Of a stretch of 37,746 nt of DNA, positions 23,159 to 31,133 are shown one piece after another. Position numbers and translations under genes: made by a program. Numbering within the stretch: position 1 is the first letter of the stretch; each line of letters begins with the position of its first letter. The notes below the pieces were generated by a model. The model worked only from the letters and a program-made list of their open reading frames with translations, ran no database searches and was not told the origin of the DNA. The DNA is from an uncultured Lachnospiraceae bacterium (GTDB taxonomy: Bacteria; Bacillota; Clostridia; Lachnospirales; Lachnospiraceae). The DNA is taken from contig CAMWMS010000006.1 of NCBI GenBank assembly GCA_947175435.1, positions 1 through 37,746 on the forward strand, written 5' to 3'.

Positions 23159-23593
23159 TTACAGCTTTTTAGTAAAACAGATAATTCTGTTTGCTTCCGT
23201 AAAATTCATAGCCATGTGAAAACGGAAGCTGGTGTCATTGTCGATTTCACAGTCACTGGCAAATTCCTTACAGCCTTTATTTTTTGCCCACATCTCGCAC
23301 TCATTTAGTAACTCTTTAGCATATCCCCTGTTGCGATAGCTTTCCATAATAAAGATTCCCTCTAAGTATCCGACAGGAGTTGTTTCGGTTCCTTCCACAT
23401 AATCACGCCGTAATTGACACTGTGCGAAACCGACGGGAATATCGTTTTCGTATTTCAGAAATATTTGAGCATCATCTCCAGAAAGAAGCTCTGAAAACTC
23501 ACTCGCTAAATTATCAACAGAATTGTTATTCCATAGTAAGACTGCTAACTCAGCTATGATTCTTGTATCATTTTTTGAGGCTTTTCGTATCAT
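23159..23593 (-). CDS. AAC(6')-type aminoglycoside N-acetyltransferase-like protein
   Basis: This is a 144-residue GNAT protein. The segments FLKYENDIPVGFAQCQLR, YVEGTETTPVGYLEGIFI, YRNRGYAKELLNECEMWAK and KEFASDCEIDNDTSFRFH, ending in NFTEANRIICFTKKL, match what I know of AAC(6')-I aminoglycoside 6'-N-acetyltransferases. These inactivate aminoglycosides such as kanamycin or tobramycin with acetyl-CoA in the cytoplasm. The acetyl-CoA loop RNRGYA is intact. GGAGG seven bases before the Met at 23593 fixes the start; the longer frame to 23635 is not needed. Resistance would have to be shown, as chromosomal homologues can be weakly active. Confidence 0.85.
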   Translation of the reverse strand: MIRKASKNDTRIIAELAVLLWNNNSVDNLASEFSELLSGDDAQIFLKYENDIPVGFAQCQLRRDYVEGTETTPVGYLEGIFIMESYRNRGYAKELLNECEMWAKNKGCKEFASDCEIDNDTSFRFHMAMNFTEANRIICFTKKL

Positions 23594-23643
23594 CTTTCTT
23601 CCTCCGAAATATCGATTTGCCGTTCTCGCTGACATTGAAATTA

Positions 23644-23652
23644 ATTATAGCA
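23644..23652 (-). promoter_or_regulatory. Extended -10 promoter of the AAC(6')-like gene
   Basis: On the minus strand TGC directly precedes TATAAT (complement of 23644-23649), an extended -10 element about 50 bases upstream of the start. No strong -35 is visible. Confidence 0.5.
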
Positions 23653-23806
23653 TACATTAAGCAGATGATGTAGAATTGTTTAAAGAGGTTAGAAGGTTAA
23701 AGTAAGACCGAACAATGTAGCAAATGGGAAAGCAGAGAATTCCATATCCAAGAGATATAACGTAAATAACGAAGAAGCGGGAAGTAGTCAACCTAAAAGG
23801 AGTATC

Positions 23807-24502
23807 ATGATTGAATTATTAAAGGATAAAAAAGTAATCTTTTTTGATGTCGGATATACACTTGATTACCCTGCGTCGGGGGATTGGATGTTCACCGATA
23901 AATTTTATGAACTGGTGGATGGTAAACTTAACAAATACAGTTCCGATGAGATACAAAGCGCCAGAAATAAGAGCCTTGAGTATCTGGAAAAAAATCATTT
24001 ATTACGAACGGTTGAAGAGGAATATCGTCAATTTATTCATTTTTATTCGGAAATCTCCGGAGATCTTGATCTCGGCTTGACGGAGGATGAAATAAAAGAG
24101 ATTGCTTTCGATCGCACTTATAACATGAATAATTATGTAGTCTATCCTGATGTTGAAAAGGTTTTGAAAGTGCTCTGTAAATCATATAAGCTCGGAATCA
24201 TTTCGGATACATGGCCCAGTATTGATCAGCAGCTTCGTGCGATCGGGGTAGCAGATTTTTTTGCAACACATACTTATAGCTGCTTCTTGGGAACATTTAA
24301 ACCGGATGAAAGAATGTACATAGATGCACTTAATAAATGTGGCGTTCCGGCGCAAGATACAGTATTTATAGATGATTCTCCGAAGAACCTGGAGGGAGCA
24401 GAAAAGCTTGGCATAACTCCGATACTTATAGCGGCAAATCCGGCTTCGGATGTTGATTCGCCCTATTTAAAGATTCGTTCTTTGTCCGAGCTACTGTATT
24501 AG
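23807..24502 (+). CDS. HAD-superfamily hydrolase
   Basis: This is a 231-residue HAD phosphatase with a C1-type helical cap. Motif I is FFDVGYTL (Asp nucleophile; the second acid of DxD is replaced by Gly), motif II is IISDTW, the Lys motif is FKPDERMY, and motif IV is FIDDSPKNLEGAEKLG. The DxG motif I may reduce ordinary phosphatase activity or indicate a different chemistry. AAAGGAG sits four bases before the ATG. Its stop overlaps by four bases the stop of the convergent glycosyltransferase, leaving no room for a terminator. The substrate is unknown. Confidence 0.88.
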   Translation: MIELLKDKKVIFFDVGYTLDYPASGDWMFTDKFYELVDGKLNKYSSDEIQSARNKSLEYLEKNHLLRTVEEEYRQFIHFYSEISGDLDLGLTEDEIKEIAFDRTYNMNNYVVYPDVEKVLKVLCKSYKLGIISDTWPSIDQQLRAIGVADFFATHTYSCFLGTFKPDERMYIDALNKCGVPAQDTVFIDDSPKNLEGAEKLGITPILIAANPASDVDSPYLKIRSLSELLY

Positions 24503-25890
24503 CCACGCCATTTTTCAACCACCCTCGTATAATTCCTTTTTTGTACGGCTTTGCCGATGGGAGAAAACAGCACGCCGGCGGCAAGTCCGATTACCCATAC
24601 AAATTTCCAGCTGATGACCGGGCCGATGAGAATAATTGCGGCAATTACGATAAGCCAGTACAGCAGCTGAAATTTAGCGTTCTCTTTATTCAGTTCGCTC
24701 AATACGTCTGTGCTCTTTGTGGTATGTGGTGCATTCTCGATGAATTCGGCTGCACCGACAGTACCGGAGCAGGCACGAAAGTCCGCACTGCATTCGGCCG
24801 CTGCTTTTGCATATGCGGCGTTGTTCAGAATCTCCCGTACGGCAGCTCGTATCCCTTCAGATGAATCGTCCCGTAACAGTATTCCTGCACCGATTTCGGT
24901 AACTCTTCTTGCTACGGCACATTGCTCGCCGGTCTGTGGATAAAGAATCATCGGCGCAGCCATATACAGGCTTTCGGAAACGCTGTTCATTCCGCAGTGG
25001 GTGATAAAAACATCTGCTTTGGAGAGGACATCAAGCTGATTGACATACGGATATACACTGATATTGACAGGAAGAGTTCCGAGAAGTTCCTGATTCATTG
25101 CATTTCCACAGGAAATAATCACATCAGCATTGATATCCTTTAATACGTCAATACACTTACCGTAGAAATCCGGACGGTCATTGATCACGGTTCCCATAGA
25201 AATATAGATGAGCGGCCGCTCTTTTTCTTTCCCGGGCATAACATTTGTAAATACGGACGGACCGACAAAAGCATAGTGCTCTGAGAAGCTCTCTGCATAG
25301 GGTTGGAATTTCCGTGAAGTATATACAACGGAATCCGTATTATTGTCACTCTGCACAAGGGAAAGGGCGTTTTTTACATGATAACCGTAAGGCTCCAGTT
25401 TTTTTAGTTCTTTAGAGATTTTCGGAAGACCGAGAATCATGTCTGCCAGCTCTTTCGGGCTGTTTTTCATGTACTGTGAAGACATCTGGTTGAAGGCAAA
25501 GGTGCTGGTGGATACGACCATCGGTATCTGATGTTTCCAGGCGCTTAGTTTTCCCCAGAAGCAGACGGAGTCTGTATAGACCACATCCGGATGAAAAGAC
25601 GCAAACTCCTTATTCAGAAAATCGTCCATGTTTAGCGTAATGCGGATATCCTGTATCGTCATTTCGGTGGTGGAGACTTTTTTCAAACCGGCTTCTTCCT
25701 GCGCGGTCAGTTCCGGCAGAAATGAATCGCAGGGTATAAAATCTGCACCGGTGGCTTTGATTTTTTCTTCAAATTCGTTGAAAGAATAGAAACGGACTAT
25801 ATTTCCGCGCCGCACAAGTTCGGCGGCAACAGGGAGCATAGGGTTTGTGTGACCATGTGCGGGTATGCAGAAGAATGCTATTTTTTTCAT
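24499..25890 (-). CDS. MGT-family (UGT-like) glycosyltransferase with C-terminal membrane anchor
   Basis: This is a 463-residue GT-B glycosyltransferase. The N-terminal acceptor domain starts IAFFCIPAHGHTNPMLPVAAEL and the sugar-donor motif is ITHCGMNSVSESLYMAAPMILYPQTGEQCAVARRV, as in macrolide glycosyltransferases that add a sugar from UDP- or dTDP-sugar to a small hydrophobic acceptor. After residue about 395 it carries two hydrophobic helices (LLYWLIVIAAIILIGPVI and VWVIGLAAGVLFSPIG), absent from typical soluble MGT enzymes, so it is probably membrane-bound and may act on a lipid. Its ATG overlaps the stop of the upstream AbrB-like gene (ATGA), so the two are translationally coupled. Confidence 0.88.
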   Translation of the reverse strand: MKKIAFFCIPAHGHTNPMLPVAAELVRRGNIVRFYSFNEFEEKIKATGADFIPCDSFLPELTAQEEAGLKKVSTTEMTIQDIRITLNMDDFLNKEFASFHPDVVYTDSVCFWGKLSAWKHQIPMVVSTSTFAFNQMSSQYMKNSPKELADMILGLPKISKELKKLEPYGYHVKNALSLVQSDNNTDSVVYTSRKFQPYAESFSEHYAFVGPSVFTNVMPGKEKERPLIYISMGTVINDRPDFYGKCIDVLKDINADVIISCGNAMNQELLGTLPVNISVYPYVNQLDVLSKADVFITHCGMNSVSESLYMAAPMILYPQTGEQCAVARRVTEIGAGILLRDDSSEGIRAAVREILNNAAYAKAAAECSADFRACSGTVGAAEFIENAPHTTKSTDVLSELNKENAKFQLLYWLIVIAAIILIGPVISWKFVWVIGLAAGVLFSPIGKAVQKRNYTRVVEKWRG

Positions 25891-26105
25891 GTCTCGTCAC
25901 CTTCTTTTCCGTTAAAAGCAATGCCGAATAGTTCGGCAAATGCTCCTTTGGGAGGAATGGCAATGCCACGTTCCTCGTCACCGAGCAGGAGGAGGGTATC
26001 TCCCGGTTTAATTCCAAATATGTCACGTGCCTGTTTTGGGATAACGATCTGTCCTTTTTCTCCGACTGTAGCTGTCCATGCGTATTTTCCTTTAGGTGCC
26101 GGCAT
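25887..26105 (-). CDS. AbrB/SpoVT-domain DNA-binding protein
   Basis: This is a 72-residue swapped-hairpin AbrB-type transcription factor. The core WTATVGEKGQIVIPKQARDIFGIKPGDTLLLLGDEERGIAI is textbook. The Met at 26105 is chosen because GGAGG lies eight bases upstream, whereas this GGAGG would lie inside the longer form from 26120. It overlaps the glycosyltransferase start by four bases. The pair probably forms an operon in which the AbrB-like protein regulates the glycosyltransferase and itself; an imperfect dyad (GTATAACTAATCATAC) just upstream is a candidate site. Confidence 0.9.
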   Translation of the reverse strand: MPAPKGKYAWTATVGEKGQIVIPKQARDIFGIKPGDTLLLLGDEERGIAIPPKGAFAELFGIAFNGKEGDET

Positions 26106-26257
26106 TTTATTTTCCTCCATGAGTATAATTTGTATAACTAATCATACTTCGTGTAAACAAAAATGTCAAATAAAACAGCGTGAGAAAAATTTTATGTTAC
26201 ATATGGTAATTGCATAAACTGCATAGTAAAATAATAGGCAGAAAGGATAAAAACAGG

Positions 26258-27004
26258 ATGAAAGCAATTATAACAGATTTGGATCGTACTTTGCTTCGCA
26301 CTGACAAGACAGTGTCAGAGTATACATATACTGTACTAAAAAAGTGCCATGATAGAGGACTCATTCTCATGGCGGCAACCGCCCGTCCGGAAAGAGCTAT
26401 TTTAACCTATCATAATAGAATTAACTTTAAAGCGATAACTACATTGAATGGTGCAAGGATTATCTTGCCGCATAAAATCATTGAAAATGGTATTTTACCT
26501 TCCAGTGCAGAGAACATTTTAAATAAGGTAATTATGATACCTGATATAGTCTTGTCACTAGAAACCGGCAACGGTATTTTTTCAAATGTTCCGATTCCGG
26601 AATGGAATGCGACAGTTTTTAGTGAATTTCCTACCTTGCCTACAGAAAGCATTATATATAAGATACTGCTTAGCAGCAAAGATGATAATATACAGCAGGA
26701 AGTCAAGAAAGCTTTGACCGCAGATACTTACATGACGGTGGCTGAGGGTAAATTAATACAGATTATGAGTACTGCAACAACTAAATGGAATGGAATCAAA
26801 GCCATGTTGAAAGCGGTAGGTTTGAAACAGAATGAAGCAGTATATTTCGGAGACGATAACGATGATATAGAGGCGATAAAGAATTGCGGCATGGGTGTTG
26901 CTGTTTCTAATGCCATTGATGAGGTTCTTGATGTGGCAGATTTTATAACGGAAAGTAATGATCTGGATGGCGTAGCCCGATACATTGAGAAAAATTTATT
27001 ATAA
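26258..27004 (+). CDS. Cof-type HAD hydrolase
   Basis: This is a 248-residue HAD phosphatase of the Cof/YwpJ type with a C2 cap. Motif I is ITDLDRTLL with both acids, motif II is MAATARPERA, and motif IV is YFGDDNDDIEAIKNCGMGVAVSNA. These enzymes dephosphorylate sugar phosphates or nucleotide cofactors. The ATG at 26258 is preceded by AGAAAGGA and matches the family start; 26210 is too far upstream. The HD-domain gene follows within 66 bases. Confidence 0.92.
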   Translation: MKAIITDLDRTLLRTDKTVSEYTYTVLKKCHDRGLILMAATARPERAILTYHNRINFKAITTLNGARIILPHKIIENGILPSSAENILNKVIMIPDIVLSLETGNGIFSNVPIPEWNATVFSEFPTLPTESIIYKILLSSKDDNIQQEVKKALTADTYMTVAEGKLIQIMSTATTKWNGIKAMLKAVGLKQNEAVYFGDDNDDIEAIKNCGMGVAVSNAIDEVLDVADFITESNDLDGVARYIEKNLL

Positions 27005-27069
27005 TGTTTTATGTGATTTTGTTTCCTTTAAAAATCATCAAATCACAATCGGAATATGCAGAGGTACAT

Positions 27070-27633
27070 ATGCGAAACGATATTTTAGATAATTTGCAAG
27101 GCGAAATATATGACAGATGCCGAAAACAGACGAATAAATTCGGAATAGGCTGTTACTATCATATTGTTGCGGTAGTTAAAAATGCAGAAATTCTGGCAGA
27201 AAAATACGGAGCAGACAAGGAAATTGTTATGATTGCGGCCTGGCTACATGACATCGCCTCCATTACAGATTATAGTTTGTATGAACAACATCATATACAT
27301 GGAGCAAAAATGGCGTATAGCATTTTAAAAGAATATGACTACGATGAGCAAAAAATTGCATTGGTACAAGAATGTATTAAAAATCACAGAGGCAGTGTAA
27401 GTCTGGAAAAAAGCAGCATTGAAGAATTATGTGTTGCGGATGCCGATGCCATCTCACACTTTGACAGTGTACCAAGTTTGTTGTATTTAGCTTACGCACA
27501 GAAAGGTATGAGCATTGAGGAAGGTAAGGAATTTGTGAAAAGTAAATTGACAAGGAGTTTTCAAAAATTATCTGAGGAAAGCAAAAAGCACTATCAAAAT
27601 AAATTTGAAAAGGTCATGGAAGTCTTAAACTAA
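27070..27633 (+). CDS. HD-domain phosphohydrolase
   Basis: This is a 187-residue HD-superfamily hydrolase. The metal ligands are visible as YYHIVAVVKNAEILAEKYG, AAWLHDIASIT (the HD pair), HHIHGAKMAY and NHRGS, with DADAISHFDSV as the second Asp. This group hydrolyses phosphate esters such as nucleotides. AGAGG five bases before the ATG at 27070 is a good ribosome binding site. A longer form from 27004 would overlap the previous stop (TAATG) and cannot be excluded. The last 20 bases overlap the antisense small ORF at 27614-27694. Confidence 0.88.
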   Translation: MRNDILDNLQGEIYDRCRKQTNKFGIGCYYHIVAVVKNAEILAEKYGADKEIVMIAAWLHDIASITDYSLYEQHHIHGAKMAYSILKEYDYDEQKIALVQECIKNHRGSVSLEKSSIEELCVADADAISHFDSVPSLLYLAYAQKGMSIEEGKEFVKSKLTRSFQKLSEESKKHYQNKFEKVMEVLN

Positions 27634-27694
27634 CAAATTCCTCCGTTACGATCATTAGCAATCCTATTGTGATTTTAATTATATTTTTAATCAT
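27614..27694 (-). CDS. 26-residue membrane peptide (candidate small protein)
   Basis: The frame encodes MIKNIIKITIGLLMIV followed by TEEFVSLRLP. It has a basic start, one hydrophobic helix and a short tail. AGAGG sits seven bases before the ATG, and a good promoter (TTGCGA, 17 bases, TATACT) lies just upstream on the same strand. This is unusually complete signalling for so small a frame. Short single-helix peptides of this kind are often type I toxins, leader peptides or membrane-protein regulators; no antisense RNA promoter or partner was identified. Its 3' end is antisense to the end of the HD gene. Confidence 0.45.
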   Translation of the reverse strand: MIKNIIKITIGLLMIVTEEFVSLRLP

Positions 27695-27735
27695 CCGAGA
27701 TCCTCTTTTCAAGTTCCGTTTGCACCAACACTGAA

Positions 27736-27764
27736 AGTATAGCATGTGCCAAATCAGCTCGCAA
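27736..27764 (-). promoter_or_regulatory. Promoter for the small membrane peptide
   Basis: On the minus strand TTGCGA (complement of 27759-27764) and TATACT (complement of 27736-27741) have a 17-base spacer. It would yield a leader of about 35 bases before the ORF at 27694. Confidence 0.5.
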
Positions 27765-27807
27765 TGTTGCGGTATATCTGTCGCATATATATAAAAATGA
27801 TTCATTA

Positions 27808-28269
27808 TTACCGGACTTTCTCTTTCTTACTGATATGGAATCCTGTTTTCAAATACAGATTCACGGCGTTCTGATTCCATTCAGCTACATGCAGAACGAT
27901 TTCGTCATAGCCCTGTTCTCTTATATGATTCATTCCCCATAATAGCAATTTCTGTCCAAAGCCTTGCCCTTGAAATGCTTTATTAACGATCAGATCATCT
28001 ACTTCATTATCGTAACAGGAGACAGCACCTATGATTATTCCGTCTTGCAGGTAAAGAAAAGTATCATTTGTTTTGTTTTTCATCTGAGAATAGTCTGAAT
28101 AAAAATGATATGGTTCAATCTCCAAATCTTTTCTCATCTCATAAAAGCATTCATTATATATTCGCATATATTCATTCCAATATTTTTCTTGAAAAGTGAC
28201 ACAGGGCATAGTTGCCGATTGCTTTAATGTTTCGTTGAATGACATTTCGTAAACGATTATTTCTTTCAC
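27808..28269 (-). CDS. GNAT-family N-acetyltransferase
   Basis: This is a 153-residue acetyltransferase. The strand YLQDGIIIGAVSCYDNEVDDLIVNKAFQGQGFGQKLLLWGMNHI contains the acetyl-CoA loop (QGQGFG), and NQNAVNLYLKTGFHISKKEK is the C-terminal motif. AGGAGG lies seven bases before a GTG at 28269, which is preferred to the GTG at 28275. It is divergent from the ABC exporter operon. The substrate is unknown. Confidence 0.88.
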   Translation of the reverse strand: MKEIIVYEMSFNETLKQSATMPCVTFQEKYWNEYMRIYNECFYEMRKDLEIEPYHFYSDYSQMKNKTNDTFLYLQDGIIIGAVSCYDNEVDDLIVNKAFQGQGFGQKLLLWGMNHIREQGYDEIVLHVAEWNQNAVNLYLKTGFHISKKEKVR

Positions 28270-28412
28270 CGGCACCCCTCCTGAATAATCATGTTTGCTT
28301 CCAAAATTTTAAATTCTTTTGCAATAAGTATTAGATACAGTTTTGTAAACGACATATTATATATCTTTGTATATGTTATAGTCGTTTCTCATTACAAAGC
28401 TTGTTTCCACAC

Positions 28413-28443
28413 TTGACCTTGTCCTTGGGACATAGTTTACACT
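28413..28443 (+). promoter_or_regulatory. MerR-type promoter (19-bp spacer) of the split ABC exporter
   Basis: TTGACC (28413-28418) and TACACT (28438-28443) are separated by 19 bases, and the spacer holds an inverted repeat TGTCC/GGACA. An over-long spacer with a central dyad is the hallmark of promoters activated by MerR-family regulators, which untwist the DNA. A second dyad, ACATAGT/ACTATGT, overlaps the -10. A merR-type gene lies at the end of this operon. Confidence 0.8.
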
Positions 28444-28482
28444 ATGTATCAAAGATTTCAAAGTACATAGAGGAAAATTGTT

Positions 28483-29451
28483 TTGAAAATTTTAAAAAAT
28501 CTTATTAAATTGCATATATTTCTGTTTCAGATAACGATGGCATTTGCGTTTTTATCAATCATTTTAAATTTATGTTGGAATAAATTCCTGTCAGAGTTAT
28601 TAGATATCTTAGGCGGTGTGGCGGTTGGTGATTTTGAATACGTGTCGCATGTAGCTCTTGCTGTTTTACCGACAGGAATATTTATCATTCTCTTGCATAC
28701 GATCAGTGAATATTTATCATCTTATCTGGCTTCTTATACGTGTGAGATTTTTGCACATGAAATGCGGATGGCGTATGTCAGGTACTATTTACGAGGTGAC
28801 ATCCGAATGCTTTCAAGAATGAATGTGGGAGAAGAGCAGTCTGCGATGCAAAATGAGCTGAAAGATATCTCCGATTATTTGAATGAAAACCTCTTTTCAT
28901 TAGTAAAGCAGTTTGGCACGTTTGTCATTACAGTCGTGTTTCTGCTTAGTCAGAATGTTAAGCTGGCTTTTATTTCTGTCTTGCCGGTGTTTCCGCTGAT
29001 CGTATATTGCGCTTGTTCCAGTAAGATCATTAAAAATTACACAGCACAGTGTCAAAGCAGCAAGCAAAAAATCAATGGTTTGGCAGATATGATTCTGGAA
29101 TTGTTTCCGATTATTCAGGTTTATGGTGCATATAAGCTGGTCAAAGGCGCTATGGCGGAGAATCTTTCGGAATGGGAGAATACGAATGTTAAGAAAGAGA
29201 GGATTACTGCCGGTCTCATGTCGCTTTCGGGCGTGCTTTCTTTGGTACCGCTTTTGTTATTGCTTGGGGTCGGCGGGGCTATGGTGATAAACGGAGAGAT
29301 CAGTATCGGGACTTTTTATATATTTATCAATCTGTCGGGGAATGTTTCAGGATTTTTGCAGAATATGCCGAGCATTTATGCCAGCTTTAGGCGGTTTGGT
29401 GCATCAGTTGACCGGTTAGAGGAAAAACTTGTGTTTGGAGAGGGTCGTTGA
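28483..29451 (+). CDS. ABC exporter transmembrane subunit (first TMD)
   Basis: This is a 322-residue protein with six TM helices in the exporter fold but no nucleotide-binding domain. MRMAYVRYYLRGDIRMLSRMNVGEEQSAMQNELKD corresponds to the conserved intracellular coupling region of ABC exporters, and SFRRFGASVDRLEEKL is where the linker to the NBD normally begins. The frame then stops cleanly. Initiation is at TTG 28483 with AGAGGA upstream. The NBD gene starts 22 bases later, so the usual TMD-NBD fusion is encoded as two polypeptides. Confidence 0.87.
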   Translation: MKILKNLIKLHIFLFQITMAFAFLSIILNLCWNKFLSELLDILGGVAVGDFEYVSHVALAVLPTGIFIILLHTISEYLSSYLASYTCEIFAHEMRMAYVRYYLRGDIRMLSRMNVGEEQSAMQNELKDISDYLNENLFSLVKQFGTFVITVVFLLSQNVKLAFISVLPVFPLIVYCACSSKIIKNYTAQCQSSKQKINGLADMILELFPIIQVYGAYKLVKGAMAENLSEWENTNVKKERITAGLMSLSGVLSLVPLLLLLGVGGAMVINGEISIGTFYIFINLSGNVSGFLQNMPSIYASFRRFGASVDRLEEKLVFGEGR

Positions 29452-29472
29452 GGCAAGATAAGGGGAGAGACT

Positions 29473-30135
29473 ATGAAAGAAGAAACTATGTGCGAATACG
29501 CAGTTTGTTTAGATAATATTTCGTTCACGTACGAGGGTGCTACGGTCATAGAGAATCTGTCGCTCAGAGTAAGACCCGGTGAACATATCGGAATCGTCGG
29601 GGAAAGCGGGTGCGGGAAAAGCACTGTGTTAAAGATAATTGCCGGACTCTATGAAGCTGATCGCGGCGAGGTTGTCATAGCGGGTGAGCGTTCTCCGGAG
29701 AAAATCAGGAAGCACACCGCTGTCGTTATGCAGCATAACAACCTTTTTCCACTGTCCATCAGGGACAATATTACCTGTGGTCATGATATTTCAGAAGAGG
29801 CAGTACGTATAGCCTGTCAGAATGCAAGTCTTACAGAATGGATCGAGAGCCTTCCGGATGGACTGGATACGAATGTGGGTGAGCGGGGAAATCAGGTGTC
29901 CGGCGGGCAGGCACAGCGGATTCAGATAGCCAGAGCACTCTGTAAGGATGCGCAGATTATTCTGTTAGATGAGCCGGTTTCGGCTTTGGATCAGGATACC
30001 GGACAGTCAGTATTGAATGCCTTAAATGCGCTGATGTATGGAAAGACGGTAATCCACGTTACCCATCATCGGGAAACTTTAGATCATAGTTATACGGTTT
30101 ACCGTATGAAGGGAGGGAAACTGGTTCGTGAGTGA
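29473..30135 (+). CDS. ABC exporter ATP-binding subunit
   Basis: This is a 220-residue stand-alone ATPase of the exporter (MsbA/LmrA-like) class. Walker A is GESGCGKST, the Q-loop VVMQHNNLF, the signature VSGGQAQR, Walker B IILLDEPVSALD and the H-loop VTHHRET. GNQVSGGQAQRIQIARAL resembles exporter, not importer, ATPases. It lies between two TMD genes and is the only NBD in the operon, so it presumably homodimerises to serve both TMDs. The start has GGGGAGAG upstream. Confidence 0.92.
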   Translation: MKEETMCEYAVCLDNISFTYEGATVIENLSLRVRPGEHIGIVGESGCGKSTVLKIIAGLYEADRGEVVIAGERSPEKIRKHTAVVMQHNNLFPLSIRDNITCGHDISEEAVRIACQNASLTEWIESLPDGLDTNVGERGNQVSGGQAQRIQIARALCKDAQIILLDEPVSALDQDTGQSVLNALNALMYGKTVIHVTHHRETLDHSYTVYRMKGGKLVRE

Positions 30136-31081
30136 CCTTGGTAAATTGATACGGGAAATGGGTGTTTGGCGCAAATACCTCTTTTTATTAGCGCTCAGGG
30201 CTCCTTATGATGCAGTCAGAACTTGGATGCTGGCGAGTCTGATGCGGTCGGTTTTTCGATGTCTGGAAGCAGATAATACCGGTTCTCTGTTGGAAATATG
30301 TATAGTATACGGATTGTTATGCATGATGTTGTTTATATATAACGGAGTGGTATGGAGTAATTATGCGGCATTTGCTGCGAGAATGGAAGTACGGCTTCAG
30401 CAAAAGATGTTTCATAAGATTCTGGGTTTACCTCTTAGACGTGTAGACAGCCGGTTTAGCGGCGAATGGATCACCAGATTAAACAGCGATATACAGGCGG
30501 CTTTTACAATGATGAACGGACCGCTGAACATTCCCCACCTTACAGTCGCTGTCATAAATACAATGGTGTCTTCTTTTTTAATGCTTAAAAGCAATCTGCT
30601 TTTTCTTGCTATAACATGGGTATTTATTCTTTTGCAACTATTTGTAAACTATAAGACGGTGCTTGAGGCTGTCCCGAAACTGAAGGAAGAGTCGCAGAAT
30701 GCCATGGCGGAAAACACTTCTGCGATCAAGCCGTTGATTACGGATGCGGATACGATTTTGTTATACGATGCCGAAGAGATGATGATGAAAAAATGTGAAG
30801 AGAACAGTAGAAAAATGATGAAGATCAATATGAAGATCCATGTGCGCAGTGCGCTGAGCGATGTGGGTATGCGGCTGTTCGGGATCGGGGGATATCTTGT
30901 GATTCTGCTCATGGGATACGGATTTATTCCTAGTGGGACGATGGCGTTTTCGGATGTGGTTTATTGTTTTCAGGTCAGGGGTTCCGTTATGGCAGGGGTG
31001 TTTATGTTCGTTACCTGTTTTAATAATTTGAAGACTAATTCGGTCTGTGTAAAAAGGGTTTGTGATATATTGGAAGAATAG
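30128..31081 (+). CDS. ABC exporter transmembrane subunit (second TMD)
   Basis: This is a 317-residue exporter-type TMD. MFHKILGLPLRRVDSRFSGEWITRLNSDIQ is the classical first intracellular loop (F-x-x-x-x-S-G-x-x-x-x-R-x-x-x-D). It ends at CVKRVCDILEE, exactly where fused exporters continue into the NBD. It begins with GTG overlapping the NBD stop by eight bases, with GGGAGGG upstream, so the two are coupled. Together with the other two genes it gives a split transporter of two different TMDs and one NBD gene. The substrate is unknown. Confidence 0.87.
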   Translation: MSDLGKLIREMGVWRKYLFLLALRAPYDAVRTWMLASLMRSVFRCLEADNTGSLLEICIVYGLLCMMLFIYNGVVWSNYAAFAARMEVRLQQKMFHKILGLPLRRVDSRFSGEWITRLNSDIQAAFTMMNGPLNIPHLTVAVINTMVSSFLMLKSNLLFLAITWVFILLQLFVNYKTVLEAVPKLKEESQNAMAENTSAIKPLITDADTILLYDAEEMMMKKCEENSRKMMKINMKIHVRSALSDVGMRLFGIGGYLVILLMGYGFIPSGTMAFSDVVYCFQVRGSVMAGVFMFVTCFNNLKTNSVCVKRVCDILEE

Positions 31082-31133
31082 TCAGATGTTTATCGATAGT
31101 CGGAAGTTTAACAATTAGAAACGGAGGATGCAT

